From contig CP073276.1 of NCBI GenBank assembly GCA_038561985.1, positions 3,472,001 to 3,536,000 on the forward strand: 64,000 nt of DNA. The letters are read 5' to 3'. The translations under genes were made by a program, and so were the position numbers. The notes beneath the pieces are model-generated. The model made no database searches. It worked only from the letters and a program-made list of their open reading frames with translations, and was not told where the DNA came from. This stretch comes from Petrimonas sulfuriphila (GTDB lineage Bacteria; Bacteroidota; Bacteroidia; Bacteroidales; Dysgonomonadaceae). This document shows positions 36,334 through 44,520 of this stretch, piece after piece. Numbering within the stretch: the stretch's first letter is position 1; every line of letters starts with the position of its first letter.

Positions 36334-38139
36334 ATGAAAAAAATATTTTATATCATACCGATTTTATTTATTTCGCTTATTGCCTGCAAAGATTATCTTG
36401 ACAGACCCGGATTAGACCAATTTGAGGATAACGAGTTTTGGACCAAAGAAGAGAATATAAGATTATATGCTCAAAAGGGTTATACCGCATATTTTTATGG
36501 GTATGGCAGCGGATATGCATGGGGCAATTTCTTTACCGGAGGTGCTTGGAGCGATGAATATAGCTCATCGGCAATATGGACGCAAAATACGGCCACATCG
36601 GGCAACGGTTGGTCATTCTCATGGGTGAGATGGGCAAATATCATGATTGAGAGGATTGAAAATATGGCCGATCTTTCTACCGAAGCCAAAGAGCATTGGC
36701 TGGGCATTGGACGTTTTTTCAGAGCTATGGAATATTCAGATCTTGCTCGTGCATTTGGAGATGTGCCATATTTCGACCGTGTGGTTTTGTATAATGATTT
36801 GAAGACAAGTTATAAAAAAAGAGATCCGCTCTCCCTGGTAGCAACAAAAATAATGGAGGATTTTCAATATGCTGCTGATAAAGTCAGAATAAATGACGGC
36901 CTTCAACAAATTAACAGAAATATAGTATTGGCTTTTATGTCAAGGGAGATGCTATACTTTGGGACATTCTTAAAATATCATAATATTGATATGGATGTAG
37001 GCAATCAACTGCTCGAAAGGGCTGCCTGGGCCGCTGAACAATTAATCAATGAAGGGCATTATCAGATAAGCGACGATTATCGGGCTATTTTTAGTTCGGA
37101 AGATCTGTCGGGCAACAAGGAAGTCATTTTATATCGTCAATATGAGTCTGCAAAAACATCTCATTGCCTTGTTTCATATAATAATTTAGAGCCTCAGACC
37201 GGCACAACCCTAAAAGTTGTAGAAACATATCTTTCTACAGATGGGTTGCCTATCAAACAATCTCCGGTATATGATTATGCATCTGATAACGGATTTAGAT
37301 TCTATGACGGTCAATATAAAAACAGAGACCCGCGCATGGCTGCAAGTTTAGTGGATTCTATCAGAATAAGTGGCCCTAATGATGCATATTCGTCTACAGG
37401 TTTTTTAACTTGGAAGTTCCTTCCTTATGAAGCAAATGCCAAAGATTTAATATATAATGGTTCGACGAACACCACAGATGCACCGGTAATAAGATACGGG
37501 GAAGTGCTACTGAATTATGCAGAAGCCAAAGCTGAACTGGGCCTGTTTGATCAGGTAGTCGCCGATAGGTCCATTAATCTGTTGCGCAAAAGGAATATCA
37601 GAAAAAATAATCAAGGTGATATATTACCGAAACTGCCGAAAATGACAGTTTCCGGTAACAATATCCTGGCAAATGGTATTGTTCTGGATGATCCTGACAG
37701 AGATCCTTCAGTGCCTCCTGTCATTTGGGAAATACGCCGGGAACGAGCAGTTGAACTATTATACGAAGGATTCAGAAAAAGTGACCTGAAACGGTGGAAA
37801 AAATATGAGTACCTCAGAACAACCGAGACGAACGGGCCAACCACATTGAGTAAAGGTGCTTATATAGATATCGATGCCTATAAGGCAAAATATTCTGCCA
37901 AACAGATTGCGAATATGATGAAAAATGTTCATTTTTATTACCCGGATCCTGATGATCAATCGAAGGCGTTTGTATATAATCTGTACGAAAATAATATGAG
38001 ACGCGACTGGGTTGCGGGCAATTCATATTATGAAAGGCAGTACCTCAAAGCAATTCCTTTGGATCAGATCAAACTCTACAAGGATATGGGATTTGAATTG
38101 GCTCAAAATCCCGGATGGGATACTCTCCAGGAAGAATAA
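36334..38139 (+). CDS. SusD/RagB-family glycan-binding lipoprotein
   Basis: A 601-aa surface lipoprotein. The signal is MKKIFYIIPILFISLIAC with lipobox LIAC (Cys18), followed by KDYLDRPG, a usual SusD start. The SusD-like and RagB domains show ENIRLYAQKGYTAYF, GIGRFFRAMEYSDLARAFGD, RYGEVLLNYAEAKAELG and IRRERAVELLYEGFRKSDLK. It forms a lid over the SusC channel and binds ligand. It starts 15 nt after susC. A strong hairpin follows 25 nt after the stop, separating the transporter pair from the enzymes. Confidence 0.96.
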   Translation: MKKIFYIIPILFISLIACKDYLDRPGLDQFEDNEFWTKEENIRLYAQKGYTAYFYGYGSGYAWGNFFTGGAWSDEYSSSAIWTQNTATSGNGWSFSWVRWANIMIERIENMADLSTEAKEHWLGIGRFFRAMEYSDLARAFGDVPYFDRVVLYNDLKTSYKKRDPLSLVATKIMEDFQYAADKVRINDGLQQINRNIVLAFMSREMLYFGTFLKYHNIDMDVGNQLLERAAWAAEQLINEGHYQISDDYRAIFSSEDLSGNKEVILYRQYESAKTSHCLVSYNNLEPQTGTTLKVVETYLSTDGLPIKQSPVYDYASDNGFRFYDGQYKNRDPRMAASLVDSIRISGPNDAYSSTGFLTWKFLPYEANAKDLIYNGSTNTTDAPVIRYGEVLLNYAEAKAELGLFDQVVADRSINLLRKRNIRKNNQGDILPKLPKMTVSGNNILANGIVLDDPDRDPSVPPVIWEIRRERAVELLYEGFRKSDLKRWKKYEYLRTTETNGPTTLSKGAYIDIDAYKAKYSAKQIANMMKNVHFYYPDPDDQSKAFVYNLYENNMRRDWVAGNSYYERQYLKAIPLDQIKLYKDMGFELAQNPGWDTLQEE

Positions 38140-38163
38140 ATAATGTTTTCACGAAAATATTCA

Positions 38164-38198
38164 AACGCACAACGTGATTATGAACCACGTTGTGCGTT
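38164..38198 (+). terminator. Strong hairpin between susD and the glycosidase gene
   Basis: Perfect 13-bp stem AACGCACAACGTG (38164-38176) / CACGTTGTGCGTT (38186-38198), 9-nt loop. The tail is A/T mixed rather than a clean T-run, so it may be an attenuating or transcript-stabilising hairpin. Such structures after susCD could keep the transporter more abundant than the enzymes. Confidence 0.6.
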
Positions 38199-38232
38199 AA
38201 TAATTGATCTCCGGAAAGCAAAATAATAATCA

Positions 38233-39678
38233 ATGAAAAAGAACCTGTTATACTGCACAATACTGGCTGCATTGATCCTGATTGGTTGCAGCAAGGAGAG
38301 TGACGTTCCGGAAGTGCCCAGCCCGGTGCCGGCGGAAAAACTGATCTTTCCCCCGAAAGAGATGCGGTCGGTCTGGATCACTACGGCCTGGGGTCTCGAT
38401 TGGCCTATGGGGAAATATGATGTCCAGTCACAAAAAAATCAGTACATCCAATACCTCGATAGGTTTCAAGCCCTCCATATCAATGCCGTGATTGTTCAGG
38501 TCAAGCCTATGGGGGACGCCTTTTATCACTCTCCGTATGAACCGTGGAGTGCTTCGATTACCGGTACCAGGGGGCAGAATCCGGGGTATGATGTGTTGCA
38601 GTTCATGATCGATGAAGCACACAAGCGCAACATGGAGTTCCACGCCTGGATGAATCCTTACCGGATTGCCACACGTGCAGGCAATAGTACGCCATACCCT
38701 CCGTTGCATGCATCGATAAATGCGAAATGGGTAGTAAATCACGAAAAAATTCAAATCTACAATCCGGCACTGCCGGAGGTACGTCAGCGGCTTGCCGACA
38801 TCGTGAAAGACCTGCTTACCCGCTATGAAGTGGATGGCATCCATTTCGACGACTATTTCTATCCCGCCCCTTCCTCAGCCGGGACAATGGTCTCCGATGC
38901 CGGCGACTATCAGCAGTACGGTGCGGGTTACACTACCATTGAAGATTTCAGGCGGGCCAATGTGGATAAAACCATAGAAGCGGTACACAACGCAATCGTT
39001 TCCTCGAAGCCGGAGGTTGTTTTTACCATTTCTCCTGCAGCCAGTCCCGACTACAATATGAAGACACTTTTCGCCGATGTGGCTAAATGGTGCAAGGAGG
39101 GATGGATCGACATCGTCATGCCGCAACTCTATCAGGAGATTGGAAATCAGTATAACGATTTTCAGGCCAGACTGGGTTGGTGGACACAGTATAACTACAA
39201 AGCTGTACCAATGGTGGGACATGGATATTATAAATTCGGAGATCCGCAACAGCCGGCAGCCTTTCAGTCGGCACTTGAACTGGAAAGGCAGTTGGAATTG
39301 ACACGAAGAAATCAGAAAGTATTGGGAAATGCAATGTACAGTGCTAGATATATTCTGTTCAACAAAATAAACATTACCGATAAATTGGCTACAATATACA
39401 AGAACCCTACAGTTATTCCATTCCTGGGACGTGAGGTTGCAACAGCACCTGTCAAACCGCAGAATATAAAAATAGAAAATAACATGTTATCATGGAACAG
39501 ACAGGGTGATTTGATTTCTGTTGTATATTATTTCCCGGACCAGACAAAAGAAGGTGTTGTTTTGTCGATAACAAAAGATACAAGCTTGCCGGTTTCCTCT
39601 TCGGGATTCTATTGTGTTACCACCATCAACAAAGACAATAAAGAGAGTGAACCATCCGATGCAGTAGAGAAAAAATAA
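38233..39678 (+). CDS. GHL10 (DUF187) glycosidase lipoprotein, DigH/YddW-like
   Basis: A 481-aa lipoprotein with lipobox LIGC (Cys19). The GHL10 barrel has EMRSVWITTAWGLDWP (43-58), FHAWMNPYRIA, DGIHFDDYFYP (201-211, with the probable acid/base aspartates), VVFTISPAASPDYN and IDIVMPQLYQE. The C-terminal roughly 80 residues form an extra beta domain (FN3-like guess). E. coli DigH (YddW), in the same DUF187 family, cuts peptidoglycan glycan strands stripped of stem peptides. The SusCD, amidase and NamZ context supports the same substrate here. Other GHL10 proteins may act on other glycans, so substrate is inference. Confidence 0.88.
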   Translation: MKKNLLYCTILAALILIGCSKESDVPEVPSPVPAEKLIFPPKEMRSVWITTAWGLDWPMGKYDVQSQKNQYIQYLDRFQALHINAVIVQVKPMGDAFYHSPYEPWSASITGTRGQNPGYDVLQFMIDEAHKRNMEFHAWMNPYRIATRAGNSTPYPPLHASINAKWVVNHEKIQIYNPALPEVRQRLADIVKDLLTRYEVDGIHFDDYFYPAPSSAGTMVSDAGDYQQYGAGYTTIEDFRRANVDKTIEAVHNAIVSSKPEVVFTISPAASPDYNMKTLFADVAKWCKEGWIDIVMPQLYQEIGNQYNDFQARLGWWTQYNYKAVPMVGHGYYKFGDPQQPAAFQSALELERQLELTRRNQKVLGNAMYSARYILFNKINITDKLATIYKNPTVIPFLGREVATAPVKPQNIKIENNMLSWNRQGDLISVVYYFPDQTKEGVVLSITKDTSLPVSSSGFYCVTTINKDNKESEPSDAVEKK

Positions 39679-39966
39679 GACAGAGATTTGCAAAAACAAT
39701 TATGCCAATTGTCAGAGTTTTGCTATTTTTACCGTTTTATGATTCTATTACAAAACAATAGTTCGGTATTATTTCATAAGATCAACCATAACTGATTGGT
39801 TGTTAATAACAAATATAACTTTATAAATAGCTTTAATTTCGTGATTATTTGAATATCAAGTAAAATATAGCCGTGCAATCATTTAATAATATTCACATTG
39901 AATGAATATCAACCGGACATAAAATAAAAGAAAAGAAACAACTTGATAAATTGAAAGAATGCTTAC
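39679..39966. other. AT-rich gap between glycosidase and amidase genes
   Basis: 288 nt, very AT-rich, no coding frame and no strong hairpin that I can see. No exact TAnnTTTG element was found. Its size and composition suggest a separate promoter, perhaps an ECF-dependent one, for the amidase and downstream genes. Confidence 0.3.
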
Positions 39967-42900
39967 ATGGGTAAATCAATATGTATATTAATAGGGCTCA
40001 TGCTCTCTTACCCGCTATTTTCCCAGGATCTTCAGGAGGATTCCCTGAAATTCAGACTTAACGGGTCGTTGACCAACATTTACCGGGAGACGCTACTTCG
40101 CCCGGGAAAGGTGACGGTGGACAGTATTGCGCTGAATGAACGTAAAAAAAGCATTGAGCTGCACACCAACTTCTCCCTCTCTTACCTGCCGATGCGCGAA
40201 AATACCGTACGCCAAATTTACGATAGCATACGATATCACTTGTCTTTGGCACAAAAGAAATATCGCATCAGCGTGTTTTCTGATAAACAGGAAATAAGCA
40301 CGCTTGTTCCCAATTTTTACCGTCAATCGAAGAAGGATAAAAACCGGATGATTTCACACAAAGTGAAGCCCCCCCTCGTAACCAACTTTTCCGCACCCGA
40401 AAACTCATTCGATAAGGGTCTTACAAACAACCATATCGCTCTTTGGCAGAGCCACGGCTGGTATTATGAGCAGAAGCTGGGACGTTGGGAGTGGCAGCGG
40501 GCGCGTATTTTTCAAACGGTGGAAGATCTCTATACACAGAGTTATGTGCTGCCTTTTTTGGTGCCGATGCTGGAAAATGCCGGGGCCAATGTGCTGCTTC
40601 CACGTGAGCGTGATTACAATAAACAGGAGGTCATCATCGATAACGATGGCAGCAAAAGAGGCTCTACCTATAGGGAGACGAATGGCAAAGAAACCTGGCG
40701 AAATAGCGATTCAGCCGGTTTTGCAAACCTTCGCGAAATATGGCTTGATGGCGAAAATCCTTTCCGGATGGGCACGGCAAGGCAAACAAAAACCGTCTCA
40801 CGGGGTGAGGAAAGCATTGCCACCTGGACACCCGATATTCCGGAGAAAGGACGATATGCGGTGTTTGTCTCTTATCAGACGGTCAAAAACAGTAGTAACG
40901 ATGCACTCTACAGCATATATCATGCCGGCGGCAAAACCGACTTCAGGGTAAATCAACAGATGGGTGGCGGCACATGGATTTTTCTTGGCAATTTTGATTT
41001 TGAAGAGGGTACCTCCCACAGAATTACCCTCTCCAACAGGAGCAAGCGAACAGGTAAAATTGTAACAGCTGATGCTGTAAAAATAGGAGGCGGCATGGGT
41101 AATATTGCCCGGATGCCTAACCCGGGTGGCTTTGAAACGGAAAACACAAAAAGCGCTGAAGAACAAACTCAAAAAGAGATGCTGGCATCAAAAATAAACT
41201 ACTCACCGGAAATAAGTGGATACCCGCGATATGCCGAAGGGGCACGCTATTGGATGCAGTGGGCAGGAGTCCCCGACACTATCTACAACCGCACAGAGGG
41301 AAAAAATGACTATACCGATGACTACGCCAGCCGCGGCGTGTGGGTAAACTGGCTGGCAGGAGGGTCGTCGGTACTGTCTGATGCCAAAGGGCTGAACATT
41401 CCCTTGGATCTGGCCTTTGCTTTCCATACCGATGCAGGTACTTTCTGGGGCGACACCATAGTAGGGACACTCGGTATATACATGACACACTTTAACAATG
41501 AAAAGTTCGAAAACGGAAGGTCGCGATGGGCATCACGAGACCTGTCGGAGTTGATAATGGAGGAGGTCACCTCAGATATACGAAGGGAGTTTGAACCCGA
41601 ATGGACACGCCGCCACCTCTGGAACCGCTCCTATGCAGAGGCGCGCATACCCAATGTTCCCACTATGCTGCTGGAACTGCTGTCACACCAGAACTTTGCC
41701 GATATGCGATATGGGCTTGACCCTTCGTTTCGTTTTACTGTAAGCCGGTCGATCTATAAGGGGATGCTCAAATTCATCGCCTCACAATACAACCGGGAAT
41801 ATGTGGTACAGCCACTGCCGGTAAAGGATTTCAGTTTGTCTTTTTCGGGGGAAAGAGAGGTTGAGCTAAAATGGAAGCCCACGATAGATGCAACGGAACC
41901 TTCGGCAAACCCCACGAAATATATTATCTATACCCGTATAAACGGAAGAGGATTTGATAACGGGGTGATTGCAAATACTAACAGCTACAAAGTTTCCATA
42001 CAAAAAGATCTCGTGTACAGTTTTAAAGTGGCGGCCATGAACGAAGGAGGGGAAAGCTTTCCATCTGAAATATTGTCAGCTTGCCGTAAGTCTGATCAAA
42101 AAGGTGAAGCGCTTATCGTAAATGGATTCACCAGGGTCTCAGCCCCATTCAGTTTTGTTACCTCTGAGGATAGCATCGCCGGTTTCGCGGGAAGTGTGGA
42201 CAATGGCGTGCCCTATATTGCCGATCACCACTTTATAGGGCAGATGCATGAGTTCCGGCGCATCATACCCTGGATGGATGACGATGCTTCGGGCTTTGGA
42301 GACAGCAATGCGAACTACGAAACCACCAGGATTGCCGGAAACAGTTTCGATTATCCTTTCGTTCACGGACAAGCCTTCGCAGAGGCAGGATACTCTTTTG
42401 TTTCAACTGCGGCGGATGCTGTGGAAAACGGTACTGTGAAACTGTCTGATTACAGGACTGTGGACTGGATACTGGGCAAACAGCGCGAATGGAGTATAGC
42501 CAGGGGAGCGAAACCGCCGAAATTTAAAACCTTCTCACAGTTGCAGCAGAAGGCCGTAACCGATTACTGTAACGGCGGCGGCAACATCATAGTGAGCGGC
42601 GCTTTTGTGGGGACCGACCTGTGGGATAATCCGTTTGCCACAGAAAAAGACAAAGAGTGGGCACAACAAACGCTCAAATATAAATGGCGTAACAACAACG
42701 GTGCGGTGACCGGACATGTTAAGTCCGTACCCTCCCCTTTTCTCCCGATACAGGGTAATTACAGATACTACAATGAGCTGAACAGCGATAGCTATGTGGT
42801 AGAAAATCCTGATGCAATAGAACCGTCCGATAAGAACGCCTTTACCATTTTCCGCTATTCCGAGAACAACCTGAGCGCAGGTGTTCTGTACAAAGGCGAA

Positions 42901-42999
42901 ACTTACAGTACGTGTATACTGGGTTTCCCTATTGAAGCGGTAAAAGGTCAGGATAAACGTAATGAGCTGATAAAACAAATTACAGATGCATTTAAATAA
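39967..42999 (+). CDS. Multidomain N-acetylmuramoyl-L-alanine amidase-like protein with golvesin-like and FN3 domains
   Basis: A 1,010-aa secreted protein (signal GKSICILIGLMLSYPLFSQ). It reads as an Amidase_3 zinc amidase in two pieces: piece one has the His in ALWQSHGWYY (His163) and the Glu in FQTVEDLY (Glu186); piece two has FHTDAGTFWGD (His487) and MLLELLSHQNFADMR (Glu570). Between them, about 245-375, sits a golvesin/xanthan-lyase-like beta domain (IATWTPDIPEKGRYAVFVSY, GTWIFLGNFDFEEGTSHRIT). An FN3-like domain is at about 617-705. The C-terminal 300 residues are unassigned. Amidases of this fold remove stem peptides from MurNAc, making the denuded glycan that DigH-, SpoIID- and NamZ-type enzymes need. 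Confidence 0.8.
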   Translation: MGKSICILIGLMLSYPLFSQDLQEDSLKFRLNGSLTNIYRETLLRPGKVTVDSIALNERKKSIELHTNFSLSYLPMRENTVRQIYDSIRYHLSLAQKKYRISVFSDKQEISTLVPNFYRQSKKDKNRMISHKVKPPLVTNFSAPENSFDKGLTNNHIALWQSHGWYYEQKLGRWEWQRARIFQTVEDLYTQSYVLPFLVPMLENAGANVLLPRERDYNKQEVIIDNDGSKRGSTYRETNGKETWRNSDSAGFANLREIWLDGENPFRMGTARQTKTVSRGEESIATWTPDIPEKGRYAVFVSYQTVKNSSNDALYSIYHAGGKTDFRVNQQMGGGTWIFLGNFDFEEGTSHRITLSNRSKRTGKIVTADAVKIGGGMGNIARMPNPGGFETENTKSAEEQTQKEMLASKINYSPEISGYPRYAEGARYWMQWAGVPDTIYNRTEGKNDYTDDYASRGVWVNWLAGGSSVLSDAKGLNIPLDLAFAFHTDAGTFWGDTIVGTLGIYMTHFNNEKFENGRSRWASRDLSELIMEEVTSDIRREFEPEWTRRHLWNRSYAEARIPNVPTMLLELLSHQNFADMRYGLDPSFRFTVSRSIYKGMLKFIASQYNREYVVQPLPVKDFSLSFSGEREVELKWKPTIDATEPSANPTKYIIYTRINGRGFDNGVIANTNSYKVSIQKDLVYSFKVAAMNEGGESFPSEILSACRKSDQKGEALIVNGFTRVSAPFSFVTSEDSIAGFAGSVDNGVPYIADHHFIGQMHEFRRIIPWMDDDASGFGDSNANYETTRIAGNSFDYPFVHGQAFAEAGYSFVSTAADAVENGTVKLSDYRTVDWILGKQREWSIARGAKPPKFKTFSQLQQKAVTDYCNGGGNIIVSGAFVGTDLWDNPFATEKDKEWAQQTLKYKWRNNNGAVTGHVKSVPSPFLPIQGNYRYYNELNSDSYVVENPDAIEPSDKNAFTIFRYSENNLSAGVLYKGETYSTCILGFPIEAVKGQDKRNELIKQITDAFK

Positions 43000-43002
43000 C
43001 CA

Positions 43003-43050
43003 CATCACGCGAGGAGCAGGTAGCTTTCATGACACAAACAACGCGTGATG
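43003..43050. other. Inverted repeat between amidase and glycosyltransferase genes
   Basis: Perfect 9-bp arms CATCACGCG (43003-43011) and CGCGTGATG (43042-43050) with a 30-nt spacer, starting 4 nt after the amidase stop. No T-run. It could be an mRNA processing structure or a regulator site. Confidence 0.5.
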
Positions 43051-43068
43051 CCTAAACAATATTGAACA

Positions 43069-44520
43069 ATGAAGAATATAGACGCCTTTATCCTTTTCAG
43101 TCAACCTGATCAGGCAAAAAGAACAGTAGAAGAGCTCAGGCTGTCGGCATTGATAAACAACATCTTCCTGCTTTCTCCCGAAGAGATCACATCTGTTATT
43201 GAAGGATGTGAGAAGATCGTTATCGACAATTTGCAGAGTACACAAACAATTAAAAGAATCGCTCAAAAATCTACGACACCTTATACACTCATCTATCAGA
43301 AACCAACAGTGCTGAAGCCGGGGTATTTCGCCCTTGAACGGATGGTGCGTATTGCAGACGATACGCAGGCGGGAATGGTGTATGCCGACTATTATGCGGT
43401 AACCAACGGCGAAAAGAAAAATAATCCGTTAATAGAATATCAGGAGGGAAGCCTCCGTGACGATTTTAACTTCGGTTCACTACTACTTTACAATACAACT
43501 GCATTAAAGGACGCAGCGATGAGGATGCACGAAAACTATCTGTATGCCGGGCTGTATGACCTCAGGCTAAAAGTGTCGCAAAAGTATCCTGTTGTACATA
43601 TAAACGAGTACCTTTACACCGAGATTGAAGAGGATACCCGTGCGTCGGGCCAGAAAATATTCGACTATGTAGATCCTAAAAATCGGCAGGTGCAGATAGA
43701 GATGGAACAGGCCTGCACACAACATCTGAAAGATGTGGGAGCATTTCTGGAACCTGCATTCGAAAAGATTGAATTTAACCGGGGAGATTTTGAATACGAA
43801 GCGTCGGTAATTATTCCGGTACGAAACCGTATCAAAACCATCAGAGATGCAATCTCCTCTGTTCTGATGCAAAAGGCTGATTTTCCATTCAACCTGATAG
43901 TGGTTGACAACCATTCAACCGATGGCACCACTGAGGCTATCGATTCTTTTAAAAATGATGAGCGGTTAATACATATAGTCCCTGAAAGAGACGACCTGGG
44001 CATTGGAGGCTGCTGGAACATGGGTGTACATCACACAAAATGCGGAAAGTTTGCCGTGCAGTTAGACAGCGACGATGTGTACAGCGGAGAGGACACGCTA
44101 CAGAAAATTGTAAATGCTTTCTACGAACAGAACTGCGCCATGGTGGTAGGGACCTATCAGATGACCGACTTCCATATGGAAGAGATACCGCCGGGGATCA
44201 TCGACCACCGCGAGTGGACTCCCGAAAACGGAAGGAACAACGCGCTTCGCATAAACGGGCTTGGGGCGCCACGGGCTTTCTATACGCCGGTACTGCGAGA
44301 AATCAAGGTGCCCAACACCAGCTACGGAGAGGATTACGCACTCGGGCTCAACATTTCACGTCGTTATCAGATAGGACGCATTTATGATATATTGTACCTT
44401 TGCCGCCGCTGGGAGGATAACAGCGACGCTTCGCTGGACATTGTGAAAATGAATGCACATAACCTTTACAAAGACAAAATAAGGACATGGGAGCTACAGG
44501 CCAGAAAAAATCGCAAATAA
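43069..44520 (+). CDS. Tandem GT2-like glycosyltransferase
   Basis: A 483-aa protein without signal peptide or membrane helix. The C-terminal half (from about residue 243) is a family-2 GT-A domain: EASVIIPVRNRIKTIRDAIS, DNHSTDGTTEAID and the DxD region QLDSDDVYSGE (Asp333). The N-terminal 230 residues look like a second, degenerate GT-A unit (DDTQAGMVYADYYAV near 107, then LRDDFNFGSLLLYNT). Acceptor and donor are unknown. A cytoplasmic transferase in a breakdown locus is unexpected. Its last 34 nt overlap the start of the SpoIID-domain gene, so the two products are probably made together. Confidence 0.82.
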   Translation: MKNIDAFILFSQPDQAKRTVEELRLSALINNIFLLSPEEITSVIEGCEKIVIDNLQSTQTIKRIAQKSTTPYTLIYQKPTVLKPGYFALERMVRIADDTQAGMVYADYYAVTNGEKKNNPLIEYQEGSLRDDFNFGSLLLYNTTALKDAAMRMHENYLYAGLYDLRLKVSQKYPVVHINEYLYTEIEEDTRASGQKIFDYVDPKNRQVQIEMEQACTQHLKDVGAFLEPAFEKIEFNRGDFEYEASVIIPVRNRIKTIRDAISSVLMQKADFPFNLIVVDNHSTDGTTEAIDSFKNDERLIHIVPERDDLGIGGCWNMGVHHTKCGKFAVQLDSDDVYSGEDTLQKIVNAFYEQNCAMVVGTYQMTDFHMEEIPPGIIDHREWTPENGRNNALRINGLGAPRAFYTPVLREIKVPNTSYGEDYALGLNISRRYQIGRIYDILYLCRRWEDNSDASLDIVKMNAHNLYKDKIRTWELQARKNRK

